NCBI GenBank assembly: GCA_963575745.1
Contig: CAUYUJ010001381.1
Coordinates: forward strand, 356,768-418,767
DNA length: 62,000 bases
From: Prorocentrum cordatum
Taxonomy: Eukaryota; Sar; Dinophyceae; Prorocentrales; Prorocentraceae
Direction of reading: 5' to 3'
In this document: positions 20,536 through 32,024 of the stretch, piece by piece
Layout of the letters: each line of letters starts with the position of its first letter
How positions within the stretch are numbered: position 1 is the first letter of the stretch
Made by a program: the position numbers and the translations under genes
Notes under the pieces: model-generated
What the model was told of the DNA's origin: nothing
Databases searched by the model: none
The model's input: the letters and a program-made list of their open reading frames with translations, nothing else

Positions 20536-21469
20536 TTCCTTGAAGGTCGGGTCGTCTGCGCCCCGGCACGCAAGGGGCAAGCATAGCCCTCCTCCCCCTC
20601 CTCCCTCCCCCCCTCGAGGTCCTCCTCCCCTAATTCCCCATGCAGCTTGGATACCCGCGAGTTCACTCACTCCCCGTGTGCGCGTGCTGCGCGGATGCCG
20701 TCTCTAAGCTCGGTGGTGCCTCGTGGGCGCCCAAGAGCCGTGGGGTGCTTCTGGTGCTGGGGCCCAGTGTGTGTCTTAGGCGCGGAGGTCGCTTCTTGCG
20801 CGAGCGCCCGCGGTAAGTGCTTCACGCCCCCATGGCTCTGATCCCTGCAGCGCTGTGCACCTCGGCCTGAGGCCTGTGAGTTGCTGGTGCTGCCCTTTCT
20901 GTCCAGGCGGCGCGCTGCGTTCCCCGTTTGTGTGCCTTCAGCGAGTTCGCCCGCTAGGCCTGAGCTGAAAGGCGGTCTCGATTGCGCAGCCGCCTCGAAG
21001 TGCTACCAATACGTATTCGCCCTCGGTCACGTCCTATGCCTGCCCCCCCTCCCGCCATCATTCACCCTCGCCTACCCTGTGCTCGCCCAAAATCATGTTG
21101 CTCGCCCCCTTCTCTAATCCCACCTGCCTTGCGGGACTAACGCACCTATCCGGCTGGTTTTTCTGTCTGGCTAGTTCCAGTGGTGTCGGTCGGTTTGCGT
21201 TGGTTTCTGGGTGGTCGGTGGGTTGGGCCACAAGTGTTGGGAATTTGTTGGAAGGGCCAACAAGAGATAACACCTGGCACGCCAAATACCCCTCTGGCAG
21301 GCTACGGATGCGGCGGATCAAAGTTCCTGCGGCGAACCACGGACGCTCCTTGCCTTTCGGGAATGCCCATGTGCCTTATCGTTGGGCCGAAGGTGTGCCA
21401 ACCAATTGGACTATGCGTTCCCCCAGTCGTTGGAAACACTGTGGGGAACACTTGGGGGTGGACGTGAGA
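20536..21469. other. No gene recognised
   Basis: Includes a C-rich tract at 20595-20640. The frame beginning at 21095 ends in the acidic simple repeat downstream and shows no known domain. Confidence 0.45.
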
Positions 21470-21632
21470 GAGGAGCAGGAGATGGAGGATGAGGATGAGT
21501 ATGAAGATTATGATGCTGATGATGGTGATGATGATGCTGATGATGCTGATGATGATGATGACGATGATGATGATGAGGCTGATGAGGATGATGAGGAGGA
21601 GGAGGATGGAGGAGGAGGAGGAGGGTCCGTAG
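21470..21632. repeat. GAT/GAG trinucleotide repeat
   Basis: A GATGAT/GAGGAG array that would encode Asp/Glu then Gly runs on the plus strand. Confidence 0.9.
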
Positions 21633-21789
21633 CCGTTCTGGCTCCAGTTTGAATCCCTTGTCGCGGGGGCTCGAGTCTGGAGGTTCCCGCCGCCGTGCGA
21701 CAACTTTCGAGGGGCGCCCAGGCGCATTTGGTCACACCCCTAGCGGGGATCATTCCCCTGTCGGGGTTCCGTGCGATCCTTCCTCTTCT

Positions 21790-22549
21790 CGGATGGACGA
21801 TGGGTCGCGCAATGAGATTTGGTGTTGCCTAAGAAATGCGGCTTCAAGTCCAACATCGGATGGAAGAAGTTTTGCTACAAGTGTGGCACGCCTCGCCCCG
21901 TGCACTTGCGCCTGCTCCTCCTCGAAATGCTGTTGGTGCCTGGTCAGGTGGACCGCCGTCTTCGTCTCCCAAGGCAGCGCACAAGCAGCCCTAGCCCGCT
22001 CAGCTTGACCCCTTCGTACACATGCCAGGCGACGGCTTCAATAAGTGCAATTCGCTGCCCGGCCCATCGCAGCGAGTCAAGGTCTTGGCTCAGCCGGCCT
22101 CTGGCGGCAGGCGACCCCACAACCGTGGCCAAGCATTCCCAGCCAGCGCACGACGACCTCAAGCGCCAGGTGGCCAAGACGTTGCACATTGGTGGGCAAG
22201 TTGGAGAAGGAAGCTCCTGACAAGGTGCTGGAGCGTGCGGCGGCAAAGTCGAATCTCGAGGACATTTAGAAGCAGGAGCGTGTCTCCTCTGCCAAGGCTA
22301 CAGCATTGCCGGTACATGTTGCTGGTGATGCTCCAATTGCTGGTGGTCCCCACGGAGGTGCACATATTGTTAATCTTTATTTCGCGTTGTCTCTGCGGTT
22401 CCAGGCTTTGGGCCTCATGTTGGTGCAGTCGTTTCGTTCTCCCACTGCTACTCGTGATGGAATGCTCGCCCCCGCAGATGATGGGAATGACGGGTATACC
22501 GCTACATTTGAGGGCGGCGAGGATTTGCGCGATGCCCTTAAGCCCAAGC
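21790..22549 (+). pseudogene. LINE-1 fragment: N-terminal zinc-ribbon part and linker
   Basis: In two adjoining frames a segment reads IWCCL then KKCGFKSN, then KKFCYKCGTPRP, giving four Cys in C-C...C-x2-C order. I know this kind of ribbon from the N-terminus of dinoflagellate LINE proteins. Downstream pieces (EKEAPDKVLERAAAKSN, an in-frame stop at 22267, then RFQALGLMLVQSF and GGEDLRDALKPKL) continue a decayed ORF up to the LTR of copia A. The sequence picks up again after the other LTR at 32190, where a LINE endonuclease follows. Inactive. Confidence 0.5.
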
Positions 22550-22736
22550 TGTCTCTCCTTGCCCACTCCCTCTAAGTCGTGTGCGCTTGTTGCCAGCTAT
22601 GTGCCAGACATTGTATAGTCAGTTTCCGTACGTAGCCGTTTCGGCTTTAGCCAGCATGCTCTACACAGATGCTCTCAAGTGAGGGAGTCTAAAACATATC
22701 ATCGTATCGTTCGCACGATGTCTCGCGATGCTGACA
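22550..22736 (+). repeat. Copia A 5' LTR
   Basis: 187 bp, begins TGTCTCTCC and ends GATGCTGACA. It contains the hairpin AGCCG-TTT-CGGCT at 22634-22646, which resembles the dinoflagellate spliced-leader core. Lacks the 4-bp TTTG insert of the 3' LTR. Transcription signals cannot be named with confidence. Confidence 0.9.
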
Positions 22737-24312
22737 GTGTTAAGCGGAGCGTGGTTAGTGAAGATCCTCGTGAAGGTATGGCGTTAGATCTCTCCCGCTC
22801 CAGGGCACCCAGCAGGACAGCTGGCACGTTCAGGGACGCCGGCTCCAGAACTACCTGGGGAAGATCAGATTCAGGGACGTCAGATCCGTGGTTTCACGGG
22901 TTCGACCCTTGGCAATCAGGTCATGGAACGTTCGTGGAGACGGGCCCAGAAGGCGAGACGCCTCCTGATCCAGCAGCGGAAGCTCCAGCGGGCTCCGGGG
23001 CTGCGGGGTCGGGCGGCAACAACCTAGACGCGGGCCAGCACGACGGCAAGCCCGACGACAAGCCCGACGGCCGGGACTGGTGGAGTTCCGGGGCGTGGGG
23101 CTGGACAGCCAAGTTGGTGTGGGAGTGGTCGCCTGGTTGGTGGCAGAGCTCCAAGACCGACGAGGACGTGGCCTCCTGGAAATCCGAGGATTGGAAGAAG
23201 GTCGACTGGAAGGACAACGCCTCGGACAGCAGTAGGCCCAAGGACGAGCAAGGACGTGACGAAGACGGCAGGTATCGAGACGGTCGAGGCGGTGGCAGCT
23301 CATGGTGGTCCAGGTCGTGGAATACCAGTTCTTGGGATGAGGAGAAGTCCAGGGATTATTCTGCGCCGCCGACCTGGCTGGGCATGCAGCACTTGGACCT
23401 ATATGTTCACAACTTGCGTGCATGGGCGCGCAGAAGTGCCTTGAAGACCAACTTGCAAGCAGATCGTGTACTTGAGACGTTTCCTCTCGAGCTCCAGGCC
23501 AAATTTAAGACCATCAGGCTATCTCTCGCCACAGATTCTGGAGTGGATAAGATAGTATATCATTTGACCTTGTTGTCGGGAGAGAGACCCGGCGACGAGG
23601 ATCGGCAGATGCAATACGAAGCATTATTCGACTACGTTATCAAGAAAGGCGAAAGCCTGACATATTACGTGATAGGACGTGATGGACAAATGCTGCAGGC
23701 AGGAAGCGCTGGTCTTACTCTCGCGGACTCTATCAAAGCTCGCTATTACGAAGAAGGTGCAATGCTTTCTCATCAAAACCGCATCAACCTCGCAACACTC
23801 GCTTCGGGAAAGAAAGACTTCTTATCTATACGAGCTGCTCTTCTCAATCTGGACGTCTCGAACGGACAGGTTGTGCTTCCGACAGCGGCGACCTCATCCA
23901 GACCTCCGGGAAGGACGTTTATGCAAGAACATCCGGATGAGATGACGTCCGCGGCGGAAGCCGACACGTTCGTGGACATTTTCGAGACCGAGTTTCGCGA
24001 GTCCGAGGCGGACGGCTTTCTGATAGCGCTAGATCAGCAGGACCTCACGGAAGACGAAGCCTATCACGTATTTGCCCAGCTCGTGGAGACCAAGCGTAAG
24101 CGCACCTGGAAGGAATCAAAGGAGATGAAAAACGCTCGTCGCATAGATCGAAACTTCTTCGATAGACGTCGTGGCAAGAAGATTGGCAAACGCGAATTAA
24201 AGAACAGATCCAGGTGCGCAAACTGCGGGCAGAAGGGCCATTGGAAACAGGACTGCCATAACGCTTACAGGTCAAAGGAGGACCGACTCAAGGAGGAGCG
24301 CAAGCCGCAGCC
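22718..24312 (+). CDS. Copia A Gag
   Basis: The first ATG in frame is at 22718, inside the 5' LTR; the next is at 22778, just after it, and is the safer start. The N-terminal ~200 residues are Trp/Asp/Gly-rich and probably disordered (WWSSGAWGW, SWWSRSWNTSSW). Residues about 225-410 form the structural gag region (WLGMQHLDLYVHNLRAWA, DRVLETFPLELQAKFKTI). A basic stretch and one CCHC zinc knuckle (CANCGQKGHWKQDC, C-x2-C-x4-H-x4-C, about 24212-24253) follow. The frame stays open to 24553, but protein-like sequence passes to the +1 frame near 24312. Gag would package the element RNA. Confidence 0.85.
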
Positions 24313-24960
24313 GAAGCCGGTTCTATTTCAACGTGCGCGGCTTCGACGGCCCCGCCTTCCTCGCGGTGGCCGAGGACGAGTGCCAGATCTGCGACGACGA
24401 TCTTGTTGGCGGCGCGTGGCTGCCCGATGGCGCCGAGCAGCTCGAGCTCGTTCTCGCCGAGGTCTCGCGGGAGGTGACTTTGGACAACTTGATGGACTGC
24501 GCTCTCGTGGACACCGCTGCGGGATCGGCTTTGGTGGGAGAGCCGAATCTTGAGAAGCTCAGGAAGGCGCTGAACCACATCGGCTACGAAGTTCACGTGT
24601 CCTACGACGTGGCCGATCTTCCTCCGGCCTGCGGGGTTGGAGGCAACGTCAAGCCGGTTGGGCGCGCTTCGGTGCCCGTCACGACGTGCGGATGCGGGGC
24701 GGTGGAATTCCTAGTATTACCACACGCATGCCCACCACTCTTGCCCGCTAAGTTCCTAGAGATTCCCAAGGCCAAGGTCGACATGAGCACGAGCATGATG
24801 TCGGTCGAGGGCGGCGAAGGTCGTCGAGATCTTGAGCTACGCCGTCTGCCATCAGGGCATCGTGCAGCGTCGCTGGTGGGCTGCCCGCCCGAGGATTTCA
24901 AGCTCAGCGACGAGCTCGCCAGGCGCTTCCCGCCCTTCGTCATTCAGGGCCGCAGGGAGG
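24313..24960 (+). pseudogene. Copia A protease domain
   Basis: In the frame following Gag, ALVDTAAGSALVGE carries the D-T-x-G-like active site of a retropepsin, with Ala in the third position (DTA). It is followed by hydrophobic strands (GYEVHVSYDVADL, ASVPVTTCG, AVEFLVLPHACPPLL). It would cleave the Gag-Pol precursor. The change of frame from Gag near 24312 could be a programmed +1 shift or a mutation; no slippery sequence is evident. A C-run near 24995 ends this frame. Confidence 0.65.
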
Positions 24961-26199
24961 GGCAGGGCGCCACTTTCGCTAGTCAGATCTCTTCCCCCCC
25001 CCCCTCTCTCTGTCTCGACAGCGGGTCCACGAATCGGGGCGCCAGATGGGACATCAGCGTCAGTACCCTTAGCTACTCCAGGCTCGAGCCGAGCAGGCGA
25101 TTCAGAAAGTCAGCTTTCAAGTCCACTCAACCAGTTAGAAAACTCTCAGAGTCAGGCAATCGATGCCGGCTCGCGCGACCAAGAAGACGAACTCGGCGGT
25201 GCATCCGCTACGTCGGGGCCCTCGCTCGTTGTCGGCTCTGCGGCGCCAGACGAGCAAGGTGGTGAGCGGTCTCTCCACTGTCGAGGGGGAGGGCAGCTCG
25301 GATCTCGAGATGGCCGAGAACTGGGAGGGGATCCCGGACCCGTGGCGCGACACGGAGCTCCAGCACCTGGTGCACGACGAGATGCTCGATCCTGTGGACG
25401 AGGAGATGTTCTTCGAGGGCCGCTACCTCATCGAGAAGGCTGCCATGGCCTGGCGCCGCGTCTTCCTCAAGACGATCATGTTCCTCAACGTGTGCGCCAA
25501 CTCTCGGATCATGACCGCGCTGTCGCCGGTGGTGGACCCGGACCAGTTCGAAGACGAGGACCCCAACGTGACTCCGCACACGTGCGAGCATCCAGTACAC
25601 CGCCGTCGCACCGGGCAGAACGGAGTCGCCCACTACTGCCATTGCGATGCGTGCAACCTCCGTCTCTGGATCCGCCGCAGGAGATCTTCGAGGCAGCTCG
25701 GGCTCGTGGCCGTCAGGACAAGGAGCGCAAGGACCGCAAGGCCATCAAGATGGAGCCGGAGCCACAGCCGCGCGAGCCAGCCCACCGCGTCCGCCCGGCG
25801 CCGATCTCGAGGGCTCTCGGAGCGGTCCCCCAAGGTCAAGGGCCCCAAGGCTCTGGCAGCGGGCCCGGAGGTGATCGCCGTGGCTCCTCCGTGCACTTCC
25901 TACTCGGCGGGCCGCAAGACGGCGGTGAAGTCAGCTCCAGCGGATCCTCTCTCGGGTACAAGTCGCCACCGAAGACTCCGTCGAGCGGGGCGTGGGTCAG
26001 GGCGCTCGAGCCGCCTCCCTCGGCCAGGATCACGCACGCGGACGTCAGCAACATGATGGACAACATCAGGGACGCACTTGCTCAGGAGCGCCAGGGAGTG
26101 CAGGGGGTCCGCGAGGCGATCATCGAGGAGGTGCGCTCCGAGAATGCGAAGGCCATGGGGGAGGCCATGCGCAAGGTGCTCAGCGAGGAGAGGCGCTGA
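24961..26199 (+). pseudogene. Copia A linker with possible zinc site
   Basis: Spread over two frames. The frame at 25163-25690 has an acidic helical part (DPVDEEMFFEGRYLIEKAA) and then HTCEHPVHRRRTG, then HYCHCDACNLRLW, with Cys and His spaced as in the zinc-binding linker that I know from dinoflagellate copia proteins at this place. The frame at about 25690-26199 ends in an Arg/Glu helix (MMDNIRDALAQERQGV, EAMRKVLSEERR). Function unknown. Confidence 0.45.
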
Positions 26200-26895
26200 G
26201 TCCTACGCTGTTCACGCCGGCCTCCCTGCAGCAGGAGGCTAGGGATCGGATCTTTCCGGATATTCAGGATCGCTTCAGCGCGGCCAGAGATCAGAAGATA
26301 TCAATGCGATCCGTCTCTACGATCGTTAATATTTTCAGGGGGGCTCCGATTCCATACAATCGGGAACGACATTTCGGAGTCTGGGACACTTCAGATGGCA
26401 GCTCGAGCGATCTAGATCATCTTTCGAAGACGGCGGGCTGGGCGAAGCGCCAGCTCGAGTCGGGCGAGGTGGCGTCGTTTCTGGCGCACCTCGCGATCGC
26501 AAGCGCCAGCTCTCCTAGCACCCGGCTGGGACTGCCGGCCGACGTCGCCAGGGTGCAGATCGGGGTCAGCATCGACGATGACAAACAGCCTCATCATCAA
26601 GTCATCCTCGATCGTCTATGGAGTGGACTGTCTGTCCGGGCCTTAAGCTCGGCCCTCTCGGGAGCTCAGCGTCGACATCTACGAGTCGAAGTTTGGGGGG
26701 CGGCCTCAGATGGCCTTAGCGAATTACCATTAGCTTTCGGGACAGCGGCCGAGCAAGGGAAGTTCACAGAAGCCTTAGAGGATCCTAGTCGGTCTCCCTC
26801 TCGGATCCCGTCGTCTTTGGCCTTAGTCTCCTCCCCAGTCTCCTCCGATCGCTCTGTCGGCACCCCTATATCTCAGGTTCCTCGAAAAGTTCGGG
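26200..26895 (+). other. Copia A internal sequence, no domain recognised
   Basis: One frame is open (FPDIQDRFSAARDQKISM, GWAKRQLESGEVASFLAHL) and looks protein-like at first, then becomes Ser/Arg-rich. It lies between the linker and the methyltransferase-like domain. Confidence 0.4.
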
Positions 26896-27600
26896 CTGTT
26901 TTGCTTGAGACGTTCGAGGGCACCAGCATTCGAGCCACTCGCAAGAAGGCTCGCAAGCAACTGATTGAGAGATGCGCGAATAAGGGATGCACTCAGGTCC
27001 TTGAGGTTTTCTCTCCCCCTCGGGTCTCCCAGGAGCTCAGCGCCTGAAGACGGGCTTCGATTTTCGCAAGGCCCAAGATCGTCGCAAGCTGTGGGAAACG
27101 CTGGAGTAAGATCGCCTTGAGATTGTTCTGATGACCCCCCCTGCACTGCGTTCAGCGTCGCTCGAGTGAGCAACTGGCACCGAATGAGTCCAGATAAGCT
27201 CACGCAGGCCGAGAGGGAGGGTCTTCTGTTCTTAGGCCTGTGTGCTCAGGCAGCCGAATATCAAATGTCGAAGGGCAGGCTCTTCTGGCTAGAACAGCCA
27301 TTCACGGCGTCGTCTTGGGAACTCTACCCCATGCGAGTCTTGTCAGAGAAGCCGGGAGTCAGCTCGGCGAGGTGTGATCAGTGCGAATATGGCTTGTCAG
27401 TCTCTCCTCAGGGTCTCTCTCGCAAGCCCACCTCTTTTCTCTCCAACTCTCAGCATGTTCTCGGCAAGTGTTCCAGGAAGTGCAAGGGGGATCACACGCG
27501 CGCGCCTTTGGAGGGATCGGGCAGGACGAAGGCAGCTCAGCACTACCCGCCTGAGCTCGTGAGTGCCCTCGCCGAGGGCATCGAGGCGGCTGCCTGGTCT
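26896..27600 (+). pseudogene. Copia A cytosine-methyltransferase-like domain
   Basis: Read across frames it follows C5-methyltransferase motif order: VLEVFSPPRVS (motif I-like), TGFDFRKAQDRRKLW, EIVLMTPP then CTAFSV (motif IV, P-P-C with the would-be nucleophile Cys), FWLEQPFTASSW (motif VI-like Glu), and DQCEYGL with RKPTSFLSNS (motif VIII-like). A run of seven C at 27134-27140, one short of what the PPC codons need, separates TPP from CTAFSV, and a TAA lies near 27108. A domain of this type between protease and integrase is a known feature of some dinoflagellate retrotransposons (family knowledge). It is broken in this copy, and activity is doubtful even when intact. Confidence 0.65.
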
Positions 27601-27839
27601 CGCGCCTCTTTAGGCGCCCGTTCGTCTCAGCTGGCTGAGGCAGCTGACGTCGTCGCCGGCATGGCGAACCTGTCTCACTCCTACCCGCAGGCTGCCCTTC
27701 CTCCAGAGATTCCAGAAGGAGAGCACCAGGGTCCGGACTCCGGAGGGGTTCCAGAAGACGATCTGGTCGACGAAATCGGGGAGTTGGGGGGCCTGCCTTG
27801 TGACCCCGCGGACCCCCAGCTCTCACAGGAGCTGAAGCG

Positions 27840-28990
27840 AGAAGTTGAGAAGCTCCAAGTCAATTTAGGACATCCGTCCCTCCCCGACGCCCCGAGTTTC
27901 TTCGAGTTTTGAAAATCGGAAAGGCGCGAGAAGACGTGTTGCTTTGGACCCGCTCGAAGTTTCGCTGCACCGCTTGCGAGTCTCACAGGCGCCCGGGATG
28001 GCGCAGGAGGGCGCACCTGCCCAGGACGTATCGTTTTAACAAGATAATTGCAGTAGATCTGTTCTACGTGCAAGTGGACCAGCAGGCCGCGCCGGTGCTG
28101 TACATAATCGACCATGGGTCAAATCTCCAGTCTTGCACCTTTCTCCCAGGGGCCACCTCTCAGGACGTCTGGTCTGCTTTCTGTCGCATCTGGGTTCGTC
28201 CCTACGGAACCCCGGAGGTCCTGATAAGCGACGGGGGCCCCGAATTTGCCGGATCATTCGCCAGAGGCCTCGAGCACTTAGGAGTTCTGCGTCATCTCTG
28301 CAATTCCGAGGCCCTTCATGAAAACGGCAGGTGCGAGAGGCACGGAGGACTGATCAAAGACGCCTTGTCGAAGGCAGTGCTGTTGTCCCATCCAGCCAAT
28401 CTCGAAGAGATGGAAGACCTGTTATGCGAGACCGTCGCTGCGAAAAACCGCTTCTCGCACAGAGGCGGCTCCTCGCCGTTTCAGCGTGTTTTCGGCGAGA
28501 ATCCCCGATTGCCGAGGTCAATACTATCAGATGATGCTCACGACGAGATTGGCACCGATGATGTTGCGAGGGGCACGTCTGAAGGAGACACCGCTGCTGC
28601 CACTTACGCCCGGAAGCATGTGCTTCGCGAGGCCGCTCGCAAGGCCATGATGTCTTTAGACGTGGCCGATCGTCTCAGATACGCGTCCCGGGCCAGGAAG
28701 CATTCCGACAAACAGTGCAATCCGGGTACTTGGGTGTACGTCTGGCGTCGTGCCAGCGCGCAGACTCGGTCCGAAAATCTCCAGAGAAGCAGATGGACCG
28801 GGCCAGGAGTTGTTGTCTTTCAGCAGGATTCGACGCTGTGGATCGCAATGAGAGCCAAGCTATTGCAGGTCTCCGAGGACCAAATCCGACCTGCCACCAA
28901 GGAGGAAGCTCTCGGAGGCGAGTTACTCGACTCGGTCGCTTTCGACAGGCTCAGGCAAGAGCTGGCTTCCCCAGGGCGTCGGGTCGGCGC
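27840..28990 (+). pseudogene. Copia A integrase
   Basis: The pre-integrase zinc segment begins at VNLGHPS (about 27860), shifts frame near 27905, and continues LKIGKAREDVL then FRCTACESH. The DDE core follows: KIIAVDLFYV (first Asp), VLISDGGPEFAG (second Asp), ENGRCERHGGLIKDAL (Glu). A C-terminal part (RWTGPGVVVFQQDSTLWI) matches the copia integrase tail. The open frame runs from 27909 through 30176, so apart from the frameshift at its N-terminus the domain is intact. It would insert element cDNA into the genome. Confidence 0.85.
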
Positions 28991-30147
28991 GGTGGACGTT
29001 CAGTCAGAAGGGCCTCCACCTCCCGAGGCCTCGGATCAGCCATCGGAGGCCGATGAGGAGCCTCCTCCGAGACAGGAGCAACCAGTCCCACGGATCGATC
29101 CGCCCGAGCTCCCGGGTTCCTCGGCCCCTCTTCCTCCTCCAGGGCCTCCTGAGGCCCCGGCCCCCGAGGTTGTCGCGATTGATCCGGAGCCCTCGGCCCC
29201 AGGTCACGAGCTGTCCACCGAGCCGCCGGCCTCGGGCAGGCAGACGCGTCAGGCCAGCCAGGAATCCCCTGATCCCATATCTCCTTCGTTCTCCCGCGAC
29301 CCGTCTCCCTCTCCTCCTCGTTTGTCTCCCTCCGTTCCCTCCGTTCCTGCTCCGCTGCAGGCCGCTCCAGAGGCCGCCGCTGAGGTCAGGCGGGCCCCTT
29401 CCCAGTCCCGCAGGCCGCTAGTCAATCCTCCCGAGACCGAGCCGACTCGTCCCAGGATCACCCCAGTCGAACAGATGGGTCCTCCGGCTCCCGGACGGGT
29501 GCAAGAGCAGGTTGCCGAGTTTGATGCCAGGTCCGGGACCATCGCTCCTCCCAGGCCGGTAGTTCGAGGCGCGGGAGGTGGCGACGTCCCGATGTGCATC
29601 TTAAGACAAAGGGCAGCTCAGGCCCCACCACCTCCGGCTTCTCAGCCCGCTGCCAGAGTGGGCTCGCGTTCGCCCAAGAGAGGCGGGCCGTCAGAAGGAG
29701 CATCGGCGTCGGGCCATTTTGGATGCGCCGAGGGGGGTTTCACGCCTCGTCCGGGCGCGTCTGTTCCTAGGTCGGGCGAGGCCACCGGGGGAGGAGCTAC
29801 AGTCATCGCTGGCCTTCAGCCCGCGAGCACCAAGCCAATCGCCGTAGAGAGTGCAGGCACCGAGCCTATGGCTGAGAGTGCGGCACACTCCACGGACCAG
29901 GCTGACTGTAGATCCACCTGCGAAGAGGACCCCACCCCCGAGAGCCTCGCATTTTGGTCGGCCCAGACCGAGGACGAGGAGCAAGAAGAGCAACTATGGG
30001 GGGAACTGTGCTCCTGGTTCTCCTTTTCGCCCGACTTTTACCGGGATCCCCAGTCGACTCAGGTCTTTGCAGCCGACCAGTCCGGCCGGGGACCCAGCAC
30101 TGCTGCGCCTCCGTCTCGTAGAGGAGCGGAGGTCTCCATGAAAAAAC
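28991..30147 (+). CDS. Copia A Pro/Ser-rich linker between integrase and RT
   Basis: Same open frame as the integrase. Strongly Pro/Glu/Ser-rich (EGPPPPEASDQPSEADEEPP, SFSRDPSPSPPRLSPS) with no fold expected. It ends in an acidic part (FWSAQTEDEEQEEQLW) just before RT. Such linkers are usual between integrase and RT in copia polyproteins, though this one is long, at about 380 residues. Confidence 0.7.
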
Positions 30148-32024
30148 TTGCCCCCTCGCGAGAGGGCTCTGTTTGATTTTTCGGACGCCAAGGAGTGGGG
30201 GGCCATTTTGAGCTCCGGAGCGGCACGCGTGGTTCCAGCCTCGGAGGCTTCTCTCATCAGAAGACGGTGTCCAGACCACATTCTGGGATCCAGGATGGCG
30301 AGGCGCTTCAAACCCCAAGAGGGAGTTGGTTCGGACCCCTTGGCAAAGTCAAGATGGTGCGTGCAGGGCCATCAAGACCCATATTCGGACGAGCTTCACG
30401 TGTACGCTCAAACTCCTCAGAGCGAGACCGTTCTTCTGACCTTGCAATGTGTCGCCTCGTTAGGCTGGAAACTTCAGATTGCGGACGCAAGGAACGCTTT
30501 CTGTCAAAGCGACCCGTTGCATCGCCCGAAGGGAGCTATATCTACTGCGAGCCATGTCACGGCTTAAATTTGGCCCCCGGGGAACTCGTGGAGTTTATAG
30601 CTCTAGTCTACGGGCTCAACGACGCCCCGGTCCTCTGGCACCGGACTTTAACTGACTGGCTCGGTTCGATCGGATATCGAAAGTCTCTTTGGGACCCCTG
30701 TCTGTGGTCGCTTCGTTCGGGCCAAGGCGAGCTTAGAGCGGTCATTCTCATAGAGGTCGACGACCTCCTGGCGGCGGCTCATCCCTCGATGCGCTCTTCG
30801 CTCAAGGAGCAGATACAGGCCAGGTTTCACTTTGGAAAATGGCAAGAGGGCGAGGCCGACTACGCAGGTCGCCGCATTAAGAAGCATGATAATAAGATAT
30901 GCGTAGACCAGGAGAAATATATCCAGGAGCAACTCACGCCGATGCGGCTCGAGAAATCTCGTCTCTCGGACCCTTCCTCCCCGTTGACCCCGAGTGAGGT
31001 CAAGCTTTACAGAACCATGATCGCTCAGGTCCAGTGGGTCGCTCGAGAATCGAGGCCTGACGTGTCAGGCTGTGCTTCTTTGCAGAGCGCTGCTCTACCG
31101 AGTCCGACGATCGCGGGCGCCCAGCTTGTGATCAAAGCATGTAAGCATCTCAAGTCGACTGCCAGTCAACGTTTGACAATCTGGCAGTTAGATCCGGCAT
31201 CAGTCACATTCGTGACTATATCGGACGCAGGGGGCCCGGGGTCAGCTCGGCGAGGCGGCGCGCAAGGCGCTTTCCTTGTGCTTGCCGCTGACAGCAGCAT
31301 CAGGAGCAATCATCGAGCAAAAGTGTCCTTGCTCTCTTGGAGGTCCAAGAGGATTAAGCGCGCCGTTTCGTCAACCGCTGCCGCAGAAACGCTAAGCTTG
31401 TCCTCTGCGGTAGCAGAGTCTCAATGGCTGCAGATAATGTGGCGGGATCTGCTCTTCAACGACGTGAGCAAGCCCGACTGGCACCTCAGCCAGGCACCCT
31501 TCTCTCTCGCCCTCCCCCGATATTGCTCTCTCAATGAGGGCGCGTCGTCCGTGTCGGTCGTCGACGCTAAGTCGGTCTTCGACGTTCTGACCCGCAATAG
31601 CGCCGGCACTAAGGCAGACAGGCGCAACGCAATAGAGTTGTCAGTCATCAGAGATAGCTTATCCTCCTTAGGATCGCAAATCAGATGGGTCCCGCACGGA
31701 CTCACGCCAGCAGACTGTCTAACTAAGGCGGACGTAGCTAAGGGGAACTTGGCGTTGAACGACCTTCTCAGAAAGGGCACCCTCGCACTCATAGACGAGG
31801 ATCTCCACATGAGCGGGCGAGCCTTAAACGAGCACCTCAAGTCCAGGACGAAATCAGCCTCGAGGCAAACCATCCAGAATCAATCGGATGGCCCCGGCTG
31901 CGAGTCCCTGGTGTCCAATCCCGCGTACGCTAGTCTGGGGATCGCTGGGGGGAATGAGGGGGATGAACCCATGTCTGCCCCACGAAAAGTGGTCCCGCTG
32001 TCTCTCCTTGCCCACTCCCTCTAA
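30148..32024 (+). pseudogene. Copia A reverse transcriptase and RNase H
   Basis: RT starts in one frame (AKEWGAILSSGA, SRWCVQGHQDP, LQIADARNAFCQSDP, where the palm Asp lies) and shifts near 30520 to a frame that is open to 32024. That frame carries LVYGLNDAPVLWHRTL (copia L-Y-G-L-x-x-A), then ILIEVDDLLAAAH with the catalytic V-D-D at about 30758. RNase H follows: TISDAGG (Asp), SSTAAAETLSLSSAVAE (Glu), VSVVDAKSVFDVLTR (Asp) and HGLTPADCLTKADV (final Asp). The stop lies 26 bases inside the 3' LTR. One frameshift is the only break seen in this part. Confidence 0.85.

Noticed and set aside
21095-21652. 185-codon frame ending in an acidic tail
   Set aside because: The acidic tail is a GAT/GAG simple repeat, and the rest has no recognisable domain.
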